64,000 nucleotides of DNA from Herbidospora cretacea (GTDB taxonomy: Bacteria > Actinomycetota > Actinomycetes > Streptosporangiales > Streptosporangiaceae): assembly GCF_001570605.1 (NCBI RefSeq), contig NZ_BBXG01000023.1, forward strand, positions 62,001 to 126,000. Direction: 5' to 3'. A program made the position numbers and the translations under genes. Shown in pieces: positions 49,097 to 62,766 of the stretch; the stretch's first letter is position 1; each line of letters begins with the position of its first letter. The notes under the pieces were generated by a model. It saw only the letters and a list, made by a program, of their open reading frames with translations. It did not search any database and was not told the origin of the DNA.

Positions 49097-49282
49097 CTAG
49101 CGGCGCTTCAGTGAGCGACGCCAGGAGAAGCCACCTGGCAAATCGACGCTGACCTGCTTTCCACCGTCGGCGCGCTTGGTGTACCGCACGCCGCCCTTGC
49201 CGACGCTGTGGCCGACTCCACCGCGCGAGAAGTTGATCCGGAACGGACCGATCTTGATCGTTTTACGGAAGCCCCAACTCAT
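49097..49282 (-). CDS. DUF4236 small protein
   Basis: 61-residue basic protein. MSWGFRKTIKIGPFRINFSRGGVGHSVGKGGVRYTKR is the DUF4236 signature (RxRxSxxxxPxxRxNxSxxGxxxSxGxxGxxxT). Function unknown; the domain occurs alone or at the N-terminus of larger proteins. It has a clear ATG and its own downstream hairpin. Confidence 0.82.
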   Translation of the reverse strand: MSWGFRKTIKIGPFRINFSRGGVGHSVGKGGVRYTKRADGGKQVSVDLPGGFSWRRSLKRR

Positions 49283-49358
49283 GACGATCTGAACTACCCG
49301 AAAAATCGGGAATAAACGGGAGTCGTCAGCCTCGCGAGGTCGTCAGGACGGCGGAGGT

Positions 49359-49886
49359 TCAGCTGTCCGCCGGGGCCGGAAGCACCGACGGCGCCGACGA
49401 TGACGAGAGCTCCGGCGGGACGGGCTCCCCGGACGCGGGAGGCGCAGCCGGGGGCACGGAGGCCGCCGGGCTGGCAGGCGTCTTCACCTGGCCGGGCAGG
49501 CCGGGGAAGGCGACGATCTCGGGCTGCCAGCCGAAGCCGCGTACCGCGCACTCCTGGGTCGCCAGCACGGCCAGCCGCCGCAGCCCCGGGTCGGTGTCGG
49601 CGCTGAGCTCCACGTAGGCCGCGCAGACCCGCTCCTCGATGTAGGCGGCCAGCCGGGCCGCTTGGGCGGCCGTGTTCACGGCGAAGGGAAGCTGGTAGCT
49701 GCCCGGCTCGGCCGGGGTCTCGCCCCGGCGGCGCATCAGCGCGCGGAGCTGGTCGCGGCGCGCCCGGTGGGCGTCGAACCCCGTCGTCGCCCGGACCCGC
49801 AGGGCGCCGCTGGTCTTGGCCCCGATGACGCCGTAGGCGTAGACGGCGGCGTGCTCGGCGGCCAGCGCCTTCGCCAGCGCGGTCAC
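49359..49886 (-). CDS. DUF4439 ferritin-like protein
   Basis: 175-residue protein with a four-helix ferritin-like core (LAKALAAEHAAVYAYGVIGA, FDAHRARRDQLRALMRRRG, AARLAAYIEERVCAAYVELSA, LRRLAVLATQECAVRGFGW) to about residue 130, then a Pro/Ser/Ala tail of about 45 residues. Glu/His residues at helix positions could bind metal. GTG 49886 overlaps the upstream lipoprotein stop (GTGA). The pair adjacent to rimP is a recurrent arrangement in actinobacteria as I recall; function unknown. Confidence 0.8.
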   Translation of the reverse strand: MTALAKALAAEHAAVYAYGVIGAKTSGALRVRATTGFDAHRARRDQLRALMRRRGETPAEPGSYQLPFAVNTAAQAARLAAYIEERVCAAYVELSADTDPGLRRLAVLATQECAVRGFGWQPEIVAFPGLPGQVKTPASPAASVPPAAPPASGEPVPPELSSSSAPSVLPAPADS

Positions 49887-50344
49887 TTGAACCGTCCGAG
49901 AGCCTGGGCGTGGACGGCCTCGCAGGCCCCGATGCTCGCGACGAGCTGGGCCACGACGGGCACGGCGGCGAGCGCCTGGCCGGGCCGGGACGCCGCGGCG
50001 GCCCGCTCGGCCTCCTTGAGCGCTTCCACGGTCACCTCCGGATCGACCACGGGGGTCGGGGTCGCGGCGGGGGAGCCGGGCTTGGGAAGGTGGCGGCGCA
50101 GCGCCGCCAGATGGGCCAGGTGGCGCTGCTGGAACGGCTGCAGCGCGGGCGCCAGCTTCGCGTCGGACAGCGCGGCCTGCTGGTAGAGCGTGACGAGCTT
50201 CTCCTTGCCGGCGATGAGCCCGGCGAGCAGCACCGCCTGCGGATCGGGGGAGGGCGAAGGAGGCGGCGACGCGGACTCCTGGCCCTTCGCGCATCCCGCC
50301 AGCACCAGACCGGCCCCGGCACCCAGCAGGGCACGCCGGGACAT
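49883..50344 (-). CDS. Tat-type lipoprotein with ferritin-like helices
   Basis: 153-residue predicted lipoprotein. MSRRALLGAGAGLVLAGC combines a twin-arginine-like SRRALL with lipobox LAGC. A Ser/Pro linker follows (SPPPSPSPDP), then helices QAVLLAGLIAGKEKLVTLYQQA, LAPALQPFQQRHLAHLAALRRHL and VAQLVASIGACEAVHAQAL. It is the first gene of a leftward pair with the DUF4439 protein. ATG 50344 is used; GTG 50371 would add nine residues. Confidence 0.78.
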   Translation of the reverse strand: MSRRALLGAGAGLVLAGCAKGQESASPPPSPSPDPQAVLLAGLIAGKEKLVTLYQQAALSDAKLAPALQPFQQRHLAHLAALRRHLPKPGSPAATPTPVVDPEVTVEALKEAERAAAASRPGQALAAVPVVAQLVASIGACEAVHAQALGRFK

Positions 50345-50606
50345 GTTCAGACCGGACTCTCCCACAGGCACCCGCCCATGGTAGAGCGCTCCAGACCTCA
50401 CCAGGCCACGCCACACGGGCGGCCCGTGCTCAGAGCGCCGCACGAAGCGGGTCGCGGCGGCACGTCCCGGCCCGGGCCGGGAGCGGGCGGGGCCGGGAGG
50501 GCCGTGTCCGCGTTCACGCGGCGCGGCGAGCGGTCCCGGTCTGTCGATAGGCTGTGGGCACGTTGGGCGAGGTACGCCCCCGATGGCCATTGGTAAGGAG
50601 GTCACC

Positions 50607-51107
50607 ATGGGCGAATCCGCCCGACGCGACCGCCTCGTGGCGCTGCTCGCCCCGGTCGTCGAGGCCGAAGGCCTCGATCTCGAAGACGTGACGGTCACCC
50701 CCGCCGGCAAACGCCGGCTGGTGCGCGTGGTCGTCGACCGTGACGGCGGCATCAGCCTCGACGACGTCTCAGAAGTCAGCCGATCGGTCTCCGAGAGGCT
50801 CGACACCAGCGACGCGCTCGGCAACAGCCCTTACGTGCTGGAGGTCACCTCCCCGGGTGTCGACCGCCCGCTGACCGAGCCGCGCCACTGGCGCCGCGCG
50901 CGAGGCAGGCTGGTGAAGGCGGCGCTGACCGACGGCACCGAGGTCGAGGGCCGGATCACCGAGGCCGACGACGAAGGTGTGCAGATCGAGACCGCCGGCC
51001 GTTTCGCGTACGCGGATCTGGCAAAGGGCAAGGTCCAGGTGGAGTTCCGCCATCTGGACGACGAGGACGAAGATGAAGATGACATCGCAGACGGCGATGA
51101 GGGCTGA
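50607..51107 (+). CDS. rimP: Ribosome maturation factor RimP
   Basis: 166-residue 30S assembly factor. N-domain [35 protein letters not shown] and the junction [29 protein letters not shown] are diagnostic. The C-terminus ends in an Asp/Glu-rich tail ([16 protein letters not shown]). ATG 50607 follows TAAGGAGG with ideal spacing. It starts the translation operon and is followed by nusA after 11 bases. Confidence 0.93.
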   Translation: MGESARRDRLVALLAPVVEAEGLDLEDVTVTPAGKRRLVRVVVDRDGGISLDDVSEVSRSVSERLDTSDALGNSPYVLEVTSPGVDRPLTEPRHWRRARGRLVKAALTDGTEVEGRITEADDEGVQIETAGRFAYADLAKGKVQVEFRHLDDEDEDEDDIADGDEG

Positions 51108-51118
51108 GGGGAAGCCTT

Positions 51119-52120
51119 GTGGACATTGACATGAGCGTCCTGCGCAGCCTCGAACGGGAGAAGGACATCTCGTTCGACCTGGTCGTGAAGGCCATCGAAG
51201 ACGCGCTGCTGATCGCCTACTTCCGCACGGAGGGGGCGGCCCAGAAGGCCCGCGCCGAGCTCGACCGGGTCTCGGGCCACGTCTCGATCCTGGCCGCCGA
51301 GATCGGCGACGACGGCGAGGTGCTCCGGGAGTACGACGACACCCCGGGCAACTTCAGCCGCATCGCCGCGACCACCGCCAAGCAGGTCATCCTGCAGCAG
51401 CTGCGCGACGCCGAGGACGAGATCAACTTCGGCGAGTTCGCGAGCCGCGAGGGCGAGCTGGTGGCGGGCGTCATCCAGCAGGGCAAGGATCCGCGCGTCG
51501 TGCTGGTCGACCTCGGCAAGATCGAGGCCATCCTGCCGCACAACGAGCAGGTCCCCGGGGAGGACTACGTCCACGGGGAGCGCATCCGCTGCTACGTGGT
51601 CCAGGTCAAGAAGGGCAACAAGGGCCCTTCGGTGACGCTGAGCCGCACCCACCCGAACCTGGTGAAGAAGCTGTTCGCGCTGGAGGTCCCGGAGATCGCC
51701 GACGGGACGGTCGAGATCGCCGCCATCGCCCGCGAGGCCGGCCACCGCACCAAGATCGCGGTCCGCTCCCGCAAGCCCGGCGTCAACGCCAAGGGCGCCT
51801 GCATCGGCCCCATGGGCTCCCGGGTGCGCAACGTGATGACCGAGCTCCACGGCGAGAAGATCGACATCATCGACTGGTCCGAGGAACCGGCCGACTTCGT
51901 CGGGAATGCGCTGTCGCCCGCACGGGTTTCCCGTGTCGAGGTGGTCGACGCCGACGGCCGGGTCGCCCGGGTGACGGTCCCCGACTACCAGCTGTCACTG
52001 GCGATCGGCAAAGAGGGACAGAACGCCCGGCTGGCCGCACGGCTGACCGGGTGGCGCATCGACATCAAGCCGGATACTCATGAGGCACCGGCCGATCCCG
52101 CTGATGCGTCGGCAAGGTAA
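51119..52120 (+). CDS. nusA: Transcription termination/antitermination factor NusA
   Basis: 333-residue RNA-polymerase-binding factor. NusA N-domain (1-130), S1 domain ([31 protein letters not shown]), and two KH domains ([29 protein letters not shown] and [27 protein letters not shown]). The acidic C-terminal repeats of E. coli NusA are absent, as usual in actinobacteria. GTG 51119 has GAGGGGAAG upstream. Confidence 0.95.
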   Translation: MDIDMSVLRSLEREKDISFDLVVKAIEDALLIAYFRTEGAAQKARAELDRVSGHVSILAAEIGDDGEVLREYDDTPGNFSRIAATTAKQVILQQLRDAEDEINFGEFASREGELVAGVIQQGKDPRVVLVDLGKIEAILPHNEQVPGEDYVHGERIRCYVVQVKKGNKGPSVTLSRTHPNLVKKLFALEVPEIADGTVEIAAIAREAGHRTKIAVRSRKPGVNAKGACIGPMGSRVRNVMTELHGEKIDIIDWSEEPADFVGNALSPARVSRVEVVDADGRVARVTVPDYQLSLAIGKEGQNARLAARLTGWRIDIKPDTHEAPADPADASAR

Positions 52121-52406
52121 GCTGGAATATGGTGGCCAGGCCGCCCCGCTGAGAACGTGCGTGGGCTGCCGGGTTCGCACGGCCAAGTCCGAGCTACTCC
52201 GACTGGTGGTGGCCGGGGATGTGATCATCCCTGACCTGCAGAAACGGCTTCCGGGACGCGGTGCTTCCCTGCACCCCTCCCTGCCCTGCCTGCAGCTCGC
52301 AGATCGTCGCCGGGCGTTCACCCGCGCTTTCCGCGCGGAGGGAACGCTCGATCAGACGCGCTTGCGGGCCTACCTGGAGGACTTGACGACGGAAGGCGAC
52401 GGGTGA
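52080..52406 (+). CDS. ylxR: YlxR/RnpM family RNA-binding protein
   Basis: About 108 residues, DUF448. The hallmark [21 protein letters not shown] and [16 protein letters not shown] are visible. Family members bind RNase P RNA or act as nucleoid-associated regulators. ATG 52080 overlaps nusA by 41 bases; ATG 52104 is an alternative. Neither has a good ribosome site, so coupling to nusA is likely. Confidence 0.87.
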   Translation: MRHRPIPLMRRQGKLEYGGQAAPLRTCVGCRVRTAKSELLRLVVAGDVIIPDLQKRLPGRGASLHPSLPCLQLADRRRAFTRAFRAEGTLDQTRLRAYLEDLTTEGDG

Positions 52407-52548
52407 ATGGTTACCAACTGTTTTGTAAGAAGCCGAGTTGATGGGCGGAGTCAGATTGCTATGAGCGCCTGATGAGCACGCGGCAATGAGTACGTCCAGG
52501 TAGCGACGGTCCGGCGGCACAGCCTCCCGGGCCGAGTTAGGGAGTGCA

Positions 52549-55764
<3,216 letters not shown>

Positions 55765-55776
55765 GGGCTGATCGAC

Positions 55777-55812
55777 CCGGTCCCCCGCCTCGTTCATGAG
55801 GCGGGGGACCGG
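55777..55812 (+). terminator. Terminator after infB
   Basis: Perfect 15-bp stem (CCGGTCCCCCGCCTC / GAGGCGGGGGACCGG), 6-base loop and TTT, 13 bases after the stop. Read-through or a new promoter must supply ylxP and rbfA. Confidence 0.88.
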
Positions 55813-55870
55813 TTTCCCAAGACCCATCACACGACCTACGCGCCAGGGTCTATTGGCGCCACAACATCAC

Positions 55871-56167
55871 ATGTATGTCGGTGCTCTGACGTTGGACATC
55901 ATCCTCGGCGACGTTCACTCGCTGAAGGAGAAACGGTCCGTTGTCCGTCCCCTCATCGCCGAGCTGCGCCGGCGGTTCCCCGCGGTCGCGGTGGCCGAGA
56001 CCGGTCATCAAGACCTCCACCGTAGAGCCGAGATCGGCGTCGCCGTCGTCTCGGGCACGGCCGGGAACGTCGATGAGGTCCTGAACGCGTGCGAGCGGGC
56101 CGTCGCCTTCCGCCCGGAGATCGAGCTGCTGTCGGCTCGGCACCGTTTGTTCAACGACGAGGAATAG
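55871..56167 (+). CDS. ylxP: YlxP / DUF503 family protein
   Basis: 98-residue protein, [36 protein letters not shown], the DUF503 pattern. It is commonly encoded between infB and rbfA; implicated in ribosome biogenesis but function open. No Shine-Dalgarno is evident before ATG 55871, so a leaderless transcript is possible. Confidence 0.88.
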   Translation: MYVGALTLDIILGDVHSLKEKRSVVRPLIAELRRRFPAVAVAETGHQDLHRRAEIGVAVVSGTAGNVDEVLNACERAVAFRPEIELLSARHRLFNDEE

Positions 56168-56220
56168 ACCGCCCAGGTCGCAGCGTCAGCCGTACATCTG
56201 GAAGAAGGGGGAGCGCGCCC

Positions 56221-56700
56221 ATGGACGCCGCGCGAGCCAGGAAGCTGGCGGACCGAATCCAGCAGATCGTCGCCGAGATGCTGGAACGGCGGATCAAGGA
56301 TCCGCGACTCGGGTTCGTCACCATCACCGACACCCGGGTCACCAACGACCTGAGTGACGCGACGGTGTTCTACACCGTCTTCGGGTCGGACGCCGAGCGG
56401 AAGGACACCGCCGCGGCGCTGGAGAGCGCCAAGGGCATCATCCGTTCGGAGGTCGGCCGGCAGACCGGGCTACGGCACACGCCCACCCTGACGTTCACCC
56501 ACGACCCGCTGCCCGACAGCGCCCGGCACCTCGACGGCCTGCTCGCCGAGGCCAAGGCGCGGGACGCCGAGATCGCCAAGAAGGCGGAGGGCGCCGCCTA
56601 CGCGGGCGACGCCGACCCGTACAAGAAGGACGACGAGGAGTTCGACGAGGACTCCTTCGAGGACGACACCGACGAGGTGTCCGGGCGAAGCGCGAAGTGA
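56221..56700 (+). CDS. rbfA: Ribosome-binding factor A
   Basis: 159-residue 30S maturation factor with a KH-type fold: [48 protein letters not shown] and [14 protein letters not shown]-terminal acidic extension ([18 protein letters not shown]) lies outside the core. ATG 56221 has GAAGGGGGAG upstream. GTGA overlap with the next gene. Confidence 0.94.
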   Translation: MDAARARKLADRIQQIVAEMLERRIKDPRLGFVTITDTRVTNDLSDATVFYTVFGSDAERKDTAAALESAKGIIRSEVGRQTGLRHTPTLTFTHDPLPDSARHLDGLLAEAKARDAEIAKKAEGAAYAGDADPYKKDDEEFDEDSFEDDTDEVSGRSAK

Positions 56701-57683
56701 CGCTGCCGCCAGAGGCCGAGTGGGCGCGCGCGGTCGCGCTCATCGGTTCGCACGACTCGATCGCGCTGGCCTGTCACGTCACCCCCGACGGCGACGCGCT
56801 CGGGTCGATGCTCGCCGTCGGGCAGGCCCTGCGGCGGGCCGGCAAGCGCGTGGTCGCCTCCTTCGGCGACCACGTGCTGACCGTTCCCCGGCTGCTGCGC
56901 TTCCTGCCCGGTCAGGACCTGCTCGTCGAGTCCGCGCGCTTCCCGGCCGAGCCCGACCTGATGATCACCTTCGACGCGGCCACGATCGAGCGGCTCGGCC
57001 TGCTCGTCCCGGCGGCCAAGGCGGCGAGGGAGCTGGTGGTGCTCGACCACCACGCGTCCAACACCGGGTTCGGCACCGTCCCGCTGGTCGACGCGTCGGC
57101 GGCGGCCACGGCCGTGCTGGCCGAGGAGTTGATCCGGCGGCTGGGGCTCCAGATCGACCGGGACATCGCGGCCTGCCTGTACACCGCGCTGGTGACCGAC
57201 ACCGGGTCGTTCCGCTACAGCTCGACCACCCCGGCCGTCCACGCCCTGGCCGGACGGCTGCTCGACGCGGGCCTCGATCCCGACGCCATCGCCCGTGAGC
57301 TGTGGGACCGCTCGCCCTTCGGCTACCTGCGGGTGCTGGGCGCGGCCCTGTCGCGGGCCGAGCTCGACCGGTCGGCCGTCGGCGGCGCCGGTCTGGTCTG
57401 GACGACCGTGACCAGGCACGACCGGACTCTCAACGCCCTCCCCTACGACGAGGTCGAAGGGGTCATCGACGTCCTGCGCAAGGTCGACGACGCCGAGGTC
57501 GCCGTGGTCTTCAAGGAAGACGACGACGGCGGCTGGAACGTGTCGACCCGCTCGAAGGGCACGGCCGACGTGGGCCGCGCCTGCACCGCCCTGGGGGGTG
57601 GCGGGCACCCCGGCGCGGCCGGGTTCTCCTCCCGCGAGACCCCCGAAGAGACCGTCGCCCGCCTCACGGAGCTGCTCGCGTGA
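56697..57683 (+). CDS. nrnA: DHH/DHHA1 phosphoesterase, NrnA-like
   Basis: 328-residue bifunctional oligoribonuclease / pAp phosphatase type enzyme. Metal motifs: [13 protein letters not shown] (about 26-38), [21 protein letters not shown] (the DHH triad), [11 protein letters not shown]. The DHHA1 substrate domain ends with [16 protein letters not shown]. It degrades nanoRNA and possibly cyclic-dinucleotide products. Start and stop overlap both neighbours by GTGA. Confidence 0.9.
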   Translation: MTLPPEAEWARAVALIGSHDSIALACHVTPDGDALGSMLAVGQALRRAGKRVVASFGDHVLTVPRLLRFLPGQDLLVESARFPAEPDLMITFDAATIERLGLLVPAAKAARELVVLDHHASNTGFGTVPLVDASAAATAVLAEELIRRLGLQIDRDIAACLYTALVTDTGSFRYSSTTPAVHALAGRLLDAGLDPDAIARELWDRSPFGYLRVLGAALSRAELDRSAVGGAGLVWTTVTRHDRTLNALPYDEVEGVIDVLRKVDDAEVAVVFKEDDDGGWNVSTRSKGTADVGRACTALGGGGHPGAAGFSSRETPEETVARLTELLA

Positions 57684-58564
57684 CCAGACGCCCCCCGCCC
57701 CCGAGCGGGATCATCATCGTCGACAAGCCCTCGGGCTGGACCTCCCACGACGTCGTCGGCAAGATGCGCGGCATCGCCGGCACCCGCAAGGTCGGCCACG
57801 CCGGCACCCTCGACCCGATGGCGACCGGCGTGCTGGTCGTCGGGGTCGAGAAGGCGACCCGCCTGCTGGGCCACCTGGCGCTGACCGAGAAGGTCTACGA
57901 GGCCACGATGCGCCTCGGCGTCTCGACCAACACCGACGACGCCGAGGGTGAGGAGACCGGCCGCGCCTCGGCCGCGCGGGTCACCGCCGACGACGTCCAC
58001 AAGGGCGTCGCGGCCCTGACCGGGCCGATCATGCAGGTCCCGCCGCAGGTCAGCGCGATCAAGGTGAACGGCGAGCGGGCCTACAAGCTGGCCCGTCAGG
58101 GCGAAGAGGTGGAGCTCCAGGCTCGGCCGATCACGGTCCACGCCTTCGAGGTCACCTCGGTCACCCTCGGTGAGTCCGTCGAGGTCACGGCTGTGATCAC
58201 CTGCTCCTCGGGCACGTACATCCGCTCCCTGGCAAGGGACCTCGGCGAGGGCCTGGGCGTCGGCGGTCACCTCACGGCGCTGCGCCGCACCCGCGTCGGG
58301 CCTTATGCGGTCGAGAACGCGAAGACGATCGAGCAGCTCCAGAAGGAGTGCCGCATCCTGCCCATCGCCGACGCCGTCTCGCAGGCCTTCCCGCGCCGCG
58401 ACGTGACCGAGGAGGAGGCCCGCCTGGTCTCCCACGGCGGCCGGCTCAAGGCGGCCGGCCTGGGCGAGGGCCCGATCGGCGTCTTCGCCCCCGGCGGCGA
58501 GCTCCTGGCCCTGGTCGAGGAGAAGGCCGGGGCCGCCAGGCCCCTCGCCGTCTTCGTGGGCTGA
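57680..58564 (+). CDS. truB: tRNA pseudouridine-55 synthase TruB
   Basis: 294-residue synthase making pseudouridine 55 in the T-loop. VDKPSGWTSHDVVGKMR and GHAGTLDPMATGVLVVG with the catalytic Asp, then KVYEATMRLGVSTNTDDAEGE, and a C-terminal PUA-like segment. GTG 57680 overlaps the nrnA stop. The 245-base gap that follows contains no gene. Confidence 0.95.
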   Translation: MTRRPPPPSGIIIVDKPSGWTSHDVVGKMRGIAGTRKVGHAGTLDPMATGVLVVGVEKATRLLGHLALTEKVYEATMRLGVSTNTDDAEGEETGRASAARVTADDVHKGVAALTGPIMQVPPQVSAIKVNGERAYKLARQGEEVELQARPITVHAFEVTSVTLGESVEVTAVITCSSGTYIRSLARDLGEGLGVGGHLTALRRTRVGPYAVENAKTIEQLQKECRILPIADAVSQAFPRRDVTEEEARLVSHGGRLKAAGLGEGPIGVFAPGGELLALVEEKAGAARPLAVFVG

Positions 58565-58809
58565 AAGGCTTTCTTCCGTTACGGCTCCGCCTGCTCCGGC
58601 ACCGCCCGCCGCCTCCAGGACGCGCCGTAACCGGCGCCGACCGGCGGCGTCGGCTCGCCGGGTGACGAGTCCGCAGACCTCGAACCCGCCGGTCGTGGCG
58701 AGGAGGACGGCCCGGCGCCGGGCGGGCGGGCCGTGCCCTCGGCGTCCTGGCGTTCCGGGGGGTGTGGGACGCTTAGGACGACTTAGCTTCTTGCCTGTTG
58801 GGGGTCGAC

Positions 58810-59730
58810 GTGCGTGGCTGGCTCGGACTTGACGACGTGCCCGCGGACTGGGGCCGGTCCGTCGTCACGATCGGGGTGTTCGACGGCGTTCACCGGGGTC
58901 ACCAGACGCTGGTGCGCAAGGCCGTCGAGCTGGCCCGGGAGCTCGGGGTCGCCTCGGTCGCGGTGACCTTCGACCCCCACCCCGACGAGGTGGTGCGGCC
59001 CGGCAGCCACCCCTCGCAGCTCTCGACCCCCCACCGGCGCATCGAGCTGCTCGGCGCCCTCGGCGTCGACGCCGTGCTGATCCTGCCGTTCACGCTGGAG
59101 TTCTCGCGCACCTCTCCCGAGGAGTTCGTGCAGATCGCCCTGGTCGACCGGCTCCACGCCGCCGGGGTCGTGGTGGGGGAGAACTTCCGGTTCGGCCACA
59201 AGGCCGCCGGCAACCTCGCCACCCTGCGGGAACTGGGCGAGAAATACGACTTCGTTGCCGTCGGGGTGCCCCTGGTGAGCAGCCTGGAGGACATCACGTC
59301 CTCGCTGATCCGCCAGCACCTCACCGACGGTGACGTCGCGGCCGCCGCCGACGAGCTGGGCCGCCTCCACCGGGTCGAGGGCGTGGTGGTCCGGGGCCAC
59401 CAGCGCGGCAGGGCCCTGGGGTTCCCGACCGCCAACGTGGAGTCGGCGCCCCACACCGCCATCCCGGCCGACGGCGTCTACGCCGGGTGGCTGGAGTCGC
59501 CGGACGAGCGCTGGCCCGCCGCGATCTCCATCGGCACCAACCCCACCTTCGAGGGCGTCACCCGGACCGTCGAGGCCTACGCCCTCGACCGCGACGATCT
59601 CGACCTCTACGGCCTCCACGTCTCCGTCGACTTCCTCGCCCGGCTGCGCGACACCCTGAAGTTCGACTCCGTCGAGGCCCTGATCGAGCAGATGCGCGCC
59701 GACGTCGACGAGGTTCGACGCCTTCTTTGA
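58810..59730 (+). CDS. ribF: Bifunctional riboflavin kinase / FAD synthetase
   Basis: 306-residue RibF converting riboflavin to FMN and FAD. N-terminal nucleotidyltransferase: VVTIGVFDGVHRGHQTLV, the FDPHPDEVV strand, and VVVGENFRFGHKAAGN. C-terminal kinase: VVRGHQRGRALGFPTANVE and PAAISIGTNPTFEG. GTG 58810 with GGGGG upstream is preferred to TTG 58798. Confidence 0.94.
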   Translation: MRGWLGLDDVPADWGRSVVTIGVFDGVHRGHQTLVRKAVELARELGVASVAVTFDPHPDEVVRPGSHPSQLSTPHRRIELLGALGVDAVLILPFTLEFSRTSPEEFVQIALVDRLHAAGVVVGENFRFGHKAAGNLATLRELGEKYDFVAVGVPLVSSLEDITSSLIRQHLTDGDVAAAADELGRLHRVEGVVVRGHQRGRALGFPTANVESAPHTAIPADGVYAGWLESPDERWPAAISIGTNPTFEGVTRTVEAYALDRDDLDLYGLHVSVDFLARLRDTLKFDSVEALIEQMRADVDEVRRLL

Positions 59731-59931
59731 GGCGGATTCCATGAAGCGCGAGCCACGACCGGCCTCCGCCGGCCGCGTCTTGCTCGCCGTCTCGGCTGGT
59801 TAACGCGCGGTGGTACCTTTGAATGTCGGCTGAGCAATCACCGGCTTCTCGTCACGGCGACTGTAGGCACGCACGGTCGTTCGCGGGATTTTGAACCAGT
59901 TTGCGCGTGCCCAGGGAACAAAGGAGAAGCA

Positions 59932-60201
59932 GTGTCGCTCGACACCGCCACGACCAAGGCCATCGTCGCCGAATACGGCGCCACCGAGGGCGACACCGGG
60001 TCCCCCGAGGTCCAGATCGCGCTGCTCAGCAAGCGCATCAGCGACCTGACGGAGCACCTCAAGACCCACAAGCACGACCACCACAGCCGCCGCGGCCTGC
60101 TGCTGCTCGTCGGCCGCCGTCGCCGCCTGCTCAAGTACCTGCAGGCGAAGGACATCACCCGCTACCGCTCGCTGATCGAGCGGCTGGGCCTGCGCCGATA
60201 G
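59932..60201 (+). CDS. rpsO: 30S ribosomal protein S15
   Basis: 89-residue S15 with full-length family match: [66 protein letters not shown] 59932 follows AAAGGAGAAGCA. The 201-base upstream region probably carries its promoter and a leader. Confidence 0.97.
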   Translation: MSLDTATTKAIVAEYGATEGDTGSPEVQIALLSKRISDLTEHLKTHKHDHHSRRGLLLLVGRRRRLLKYLQAKDITRYRSLIERLGLRR

Positions 60202-60208
60202 TGCGCGC

Positions 60209-60240
60209 GAAGGGAGCGGTGAGGTCTCGCCGCTCCCTTC
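60209..60240 (+). terminator. Terminator/processing hairpin after rpsO
   Basis: GAAGGGAGCGG pairs with CCGCTCCCTTC around a 10-base loop, 8 bases past the rpsO stop, between rpsO and pnp as in many bacteria. Confidence 0.82.
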
Positions 60241-60334
60241 CTCGTAACCACAACTGAATATCTCAGCACCACCCGTGAACCCAGTGCCCCGCGTCCATCC
60301 CGCGGAAAAAGAGGGCCGGTCCTCGGTAGTGGCC

Positions 60335-60367
60335 CCCGGTCGACGCGACCGGGCGCTTCGATCGAAG
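60335..60367 (+). promoter_or_regulatory. Structured pnp leader element
   Basis: CCCGGTCG-ACG-CGACCGGG (60335-60353) is a perfect 8-bp hairpin, followed by the palindrome CTTCGATCGAAG (60356-60367). They lie about 80-110 bases before pnp, where PNPase autoregulatory stem-loops are cleaved by RNase III in other bacteria. Confidence 0.5.
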
Positions 60368-60444
60368 ACCGGCGCCGCACCTCCGGGGAGCCGGCGAAAC
60401 ACCAGAAGGACGTGGGGTGACCGACCCGATCAAGGAGGTCCCCC

Positions 60445-62766
60445 GTGGAGGGTGTCCACAGCTCGGAAGCCGTTATCGACAACGGCTCCTTCGGCACGCG
60501 CACGATCCGGTTCGAGACCGGTCGACTCGCGCAGCAGGCCGCCGGATCCGCCGTCGTCTACCTCGACGACGAGACGATGATCCTTTCGGCGACCACCGCC
60601 TCGAAGAACCCCAAGGAGAACCTCGACTTCTTCCCGCTGACGGTCGACGTCGAGGAGCGCATGTACGCCGCGGGCCGCATCCCCGGCTCGTTCTTCCGCC
60701 GAGAGGGCCGTCCGTCCGAGGACGCGGTCCTGACCTGCCGTCTGATCGACCGGCCGCTGCGCCCGTCGTTCGTCAAGGGCCTGCGCAACGAGATCCAGGT
60801 CGTCGCCACCGTCATGGCGCTCCAGCCGGAGCACCTCTACGACGTCGTCGCGATCAACGCCGCCAGCCTCTCGACCCAGCTCGCCGGGCTGCCCTTCTCG
60901 GGCCCCATCGGCGGCGTCCGGGTCGCGCTGATCAGCGGCCAGTGGGTGGCGTTCCCGACCCACACCGAGCTCGAGGGCGCGACCTTCGACATGGTCGTGG
61001 CCGGCCGCGTGCTCGCCGACGGCGACGTCGCGATCATGATGGTCGAGGCCGAGTCGACGCGTGACACGCTGAAGCTGGTCGCCGAGGGCGCGGTCGCGCC
61101 CACCGAGGAGACCATCGCCCAGGGCCTCGACGCGGCCAAGCCGTTCATCAAGGTGCTGTGCGAGGCGCAGGCGCAGGTCGCCCGGGTCGCCGCCAAGGAG
61201 ACCCGCGAGTTCCCGCTCTTCCTCGACTACCAGGACGACGCCCTGGAGGCCGTCGAGGGCGCCGTGCGCTCCGAGCTGGCCGCCGCCCTCACCATCGCGG
61301 GCAAGCAGGAGCGCGAGGCCGAGATCGACCGGGTCAAGGCCCTGGTCGGCGAGAAGCTGCTGGCCGACTTCGAGGGCCGCGAGAAGGAACTGTCGGCCGC
61401 CTACCGCAGCCTGACCAAGAAGCTGATGCGCGAGCGCGTCATCAAGGAGGGCGTCCGCATCGACGGCCGCGGCCCGAAGGACATCCGGCAGCTCAACGCC
61501 GAGGTCCACGTCGTGCCGCGCGTCCACGGCTCGGCCCTGTTCGAGCGCGGCGAGACCCAGATCCTGGGCATCACCACGCTGAACATGCTCCGCATGGAGC
61601 AGATGATCGACACGCTCAACCCCGAGCGCACCAAGCGCTACATGCACAACTACAACTTCCCGCCCTACTCGACCGGTGAGACCGGCCGCGTGGGCTCGCC
61701 GAAGCGCCGCGAGATCGGCCACGGCGCGCTGGCGGAGCGGGCGCTCATCCCGGTTCTCCCGAGCCGCGAGGAGTTCCCCTACGCCATCCGCCAGGTCTCC
61801 GAGGCCCTCGGCTCCAACGGGTCGACCTCGATGGGCTCGGTCTGCGCGTCCACGATGGCGCTGCTCGACGCCGGTGTGCCGCTCAAGGAGATGGTGGCCG
61901 GCATCGCGATGGGCCTGATCGGCGAGGGCGACCAGTTCGTCACCCTGACCGACATCCTGGGCGCCGAAGACGCCATGGGCGACATGGACTTCAAGGTCGC
62001 CGGCACCAAGGACGTCATCACCGCCCTCCAGCTCGACACCAAGCTCGACGGCATCCCCGCCTCGGTCCTGGCCGCCGCGCTGAAGCAGGCGCGCGGCGCT
62101 CGTCTGGCCATCCTCGACGTGATGCAGGAGGCGATCGACTCCCCGGCGGAGATGAACCCGACCGCGCCGCGCATCATCACGATCAAGGTCCCGGTAGACA
62201 AGATCGGCGAGGTCATCGGCCCGAAGGGCAAGATGATCAACCAGATCCAGGACGACACGGGCGCCGAGATCACCATCGAGGACGACGGCACGATCTACAT
62301 CGGCGCCACCGACGGCCCCTCGGCCGAGGCGGCCCGGAGCGCGATCAACGCCATCGCCAACCCGCACATGCCGGAGGTCGGCGAGCGCTACCTGGGCACG
62401 GTCGTCAAGATCGCTGCCTTCGGCGCGTTCATCAGCCTGATGCCCGGCAAGGACGGACTCCTCCACGTCTCCCAGATCCGCAAGCTGCACGGCGGCAAGC
62501 GCATCGAGAACGTGGAAGACGTGATGGGCGTCGGCGAGAAGATCCAGGTGGAGATCGCCGAGATCGACTCGCGCGGCAAGCTCTCCCTGGTCCCGGTCGA
62601 GGTCGTGGAGAAGGAGGCGGCCGACAAGGCCGCCCGCGCCGAGTCCGGTGAGCCCGAGCCGGCGGCCGCCCAGGCCGACTCCGACGACGACTCCCGTGAC
62701 GACGGCGGCGAGCCCCGCCGTCGCCGCACCCGCAGCCGTTCCGGACGGGACGACCGCAACTCGTGA
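60445..62766 (+). CDS. pnp: Polynucleotide phosphorylase
   Basis: 773-residue 3'-5' exoribonuclease and RNA polymerase. Two RNase PH cores (1-215 and about 325-560; [21 protein letters not shown] and [20 protein letters not shown]), a helical linker, a KH domain ([19 protein letters not shown]) and an S1 domain ([28 protein letters not shown]). A basic/acidic tail ends in [16 protein letters not shown]-like sequence. GTG 60445 after AAGGAGGT. Confidence 0.96.
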   Translation: MEGVHSSEAVIDNGSFGTRTIRFETGRLAQQAAGSAVVYLDDETMILSATTASKNPKENLDFFPLTVDVEERMYAAGRIPGSFFRREGRPSEDAVLTCRLIDRPLRPSFVKGLRNEIQVVATVMALQPEHLYDVVAINAASLSTQLAGLPFSGPIGGVRVALISGQWVAFPTHTELEGATFDMVVAGRVLADGDVAIMMVEAESTRDTLKLVAEGAVAPTEETIAQGLDAAKPFIKVLCEAQAQVARVAAKETREFPLFLDYQDDALEAVEGAVRSELAAALTIAGKQEREAEIDRVKALVGEKLLADFEGREKELSAAYRSLTKKLMRERVIKEGVRIDGRGPKDIRQLNAEVHVVPRVHGSALFERGETQILGITTLNMLRMEQMIDTLNPERTKRYMHNYNFPPYSTGETGRVGSPKRREIGHGALAERALIPVLPSREEFPYAIRQVSEALGSNGSTSMGSVCASTMALLDAGVPLKEMVAGIAMGLIGEGDQFVTLTDILGAEDAMGDMDFKVAGTKDVITALQLDTKLDGIPASVLAAALKQARGARLAILDVMQEAIDSPAEMNPTAPRIITIKVPVDKIGEVIGPKGKMINQIQDDTGAEITIEDDGTIYIGATDGPSAEAARSAINAIANPHMPEVGERYLGTVVKIAAFGAFISLMPGKDGLLHVSQIRKLHGGKRIENVEDVMGVGEKIQVEIAEIDSRGKLSLVPVEVVEKEAADKAARAESGEPEPAAAQADSDDDSRDDGGEPRRRRTRSRSGRDDRNS

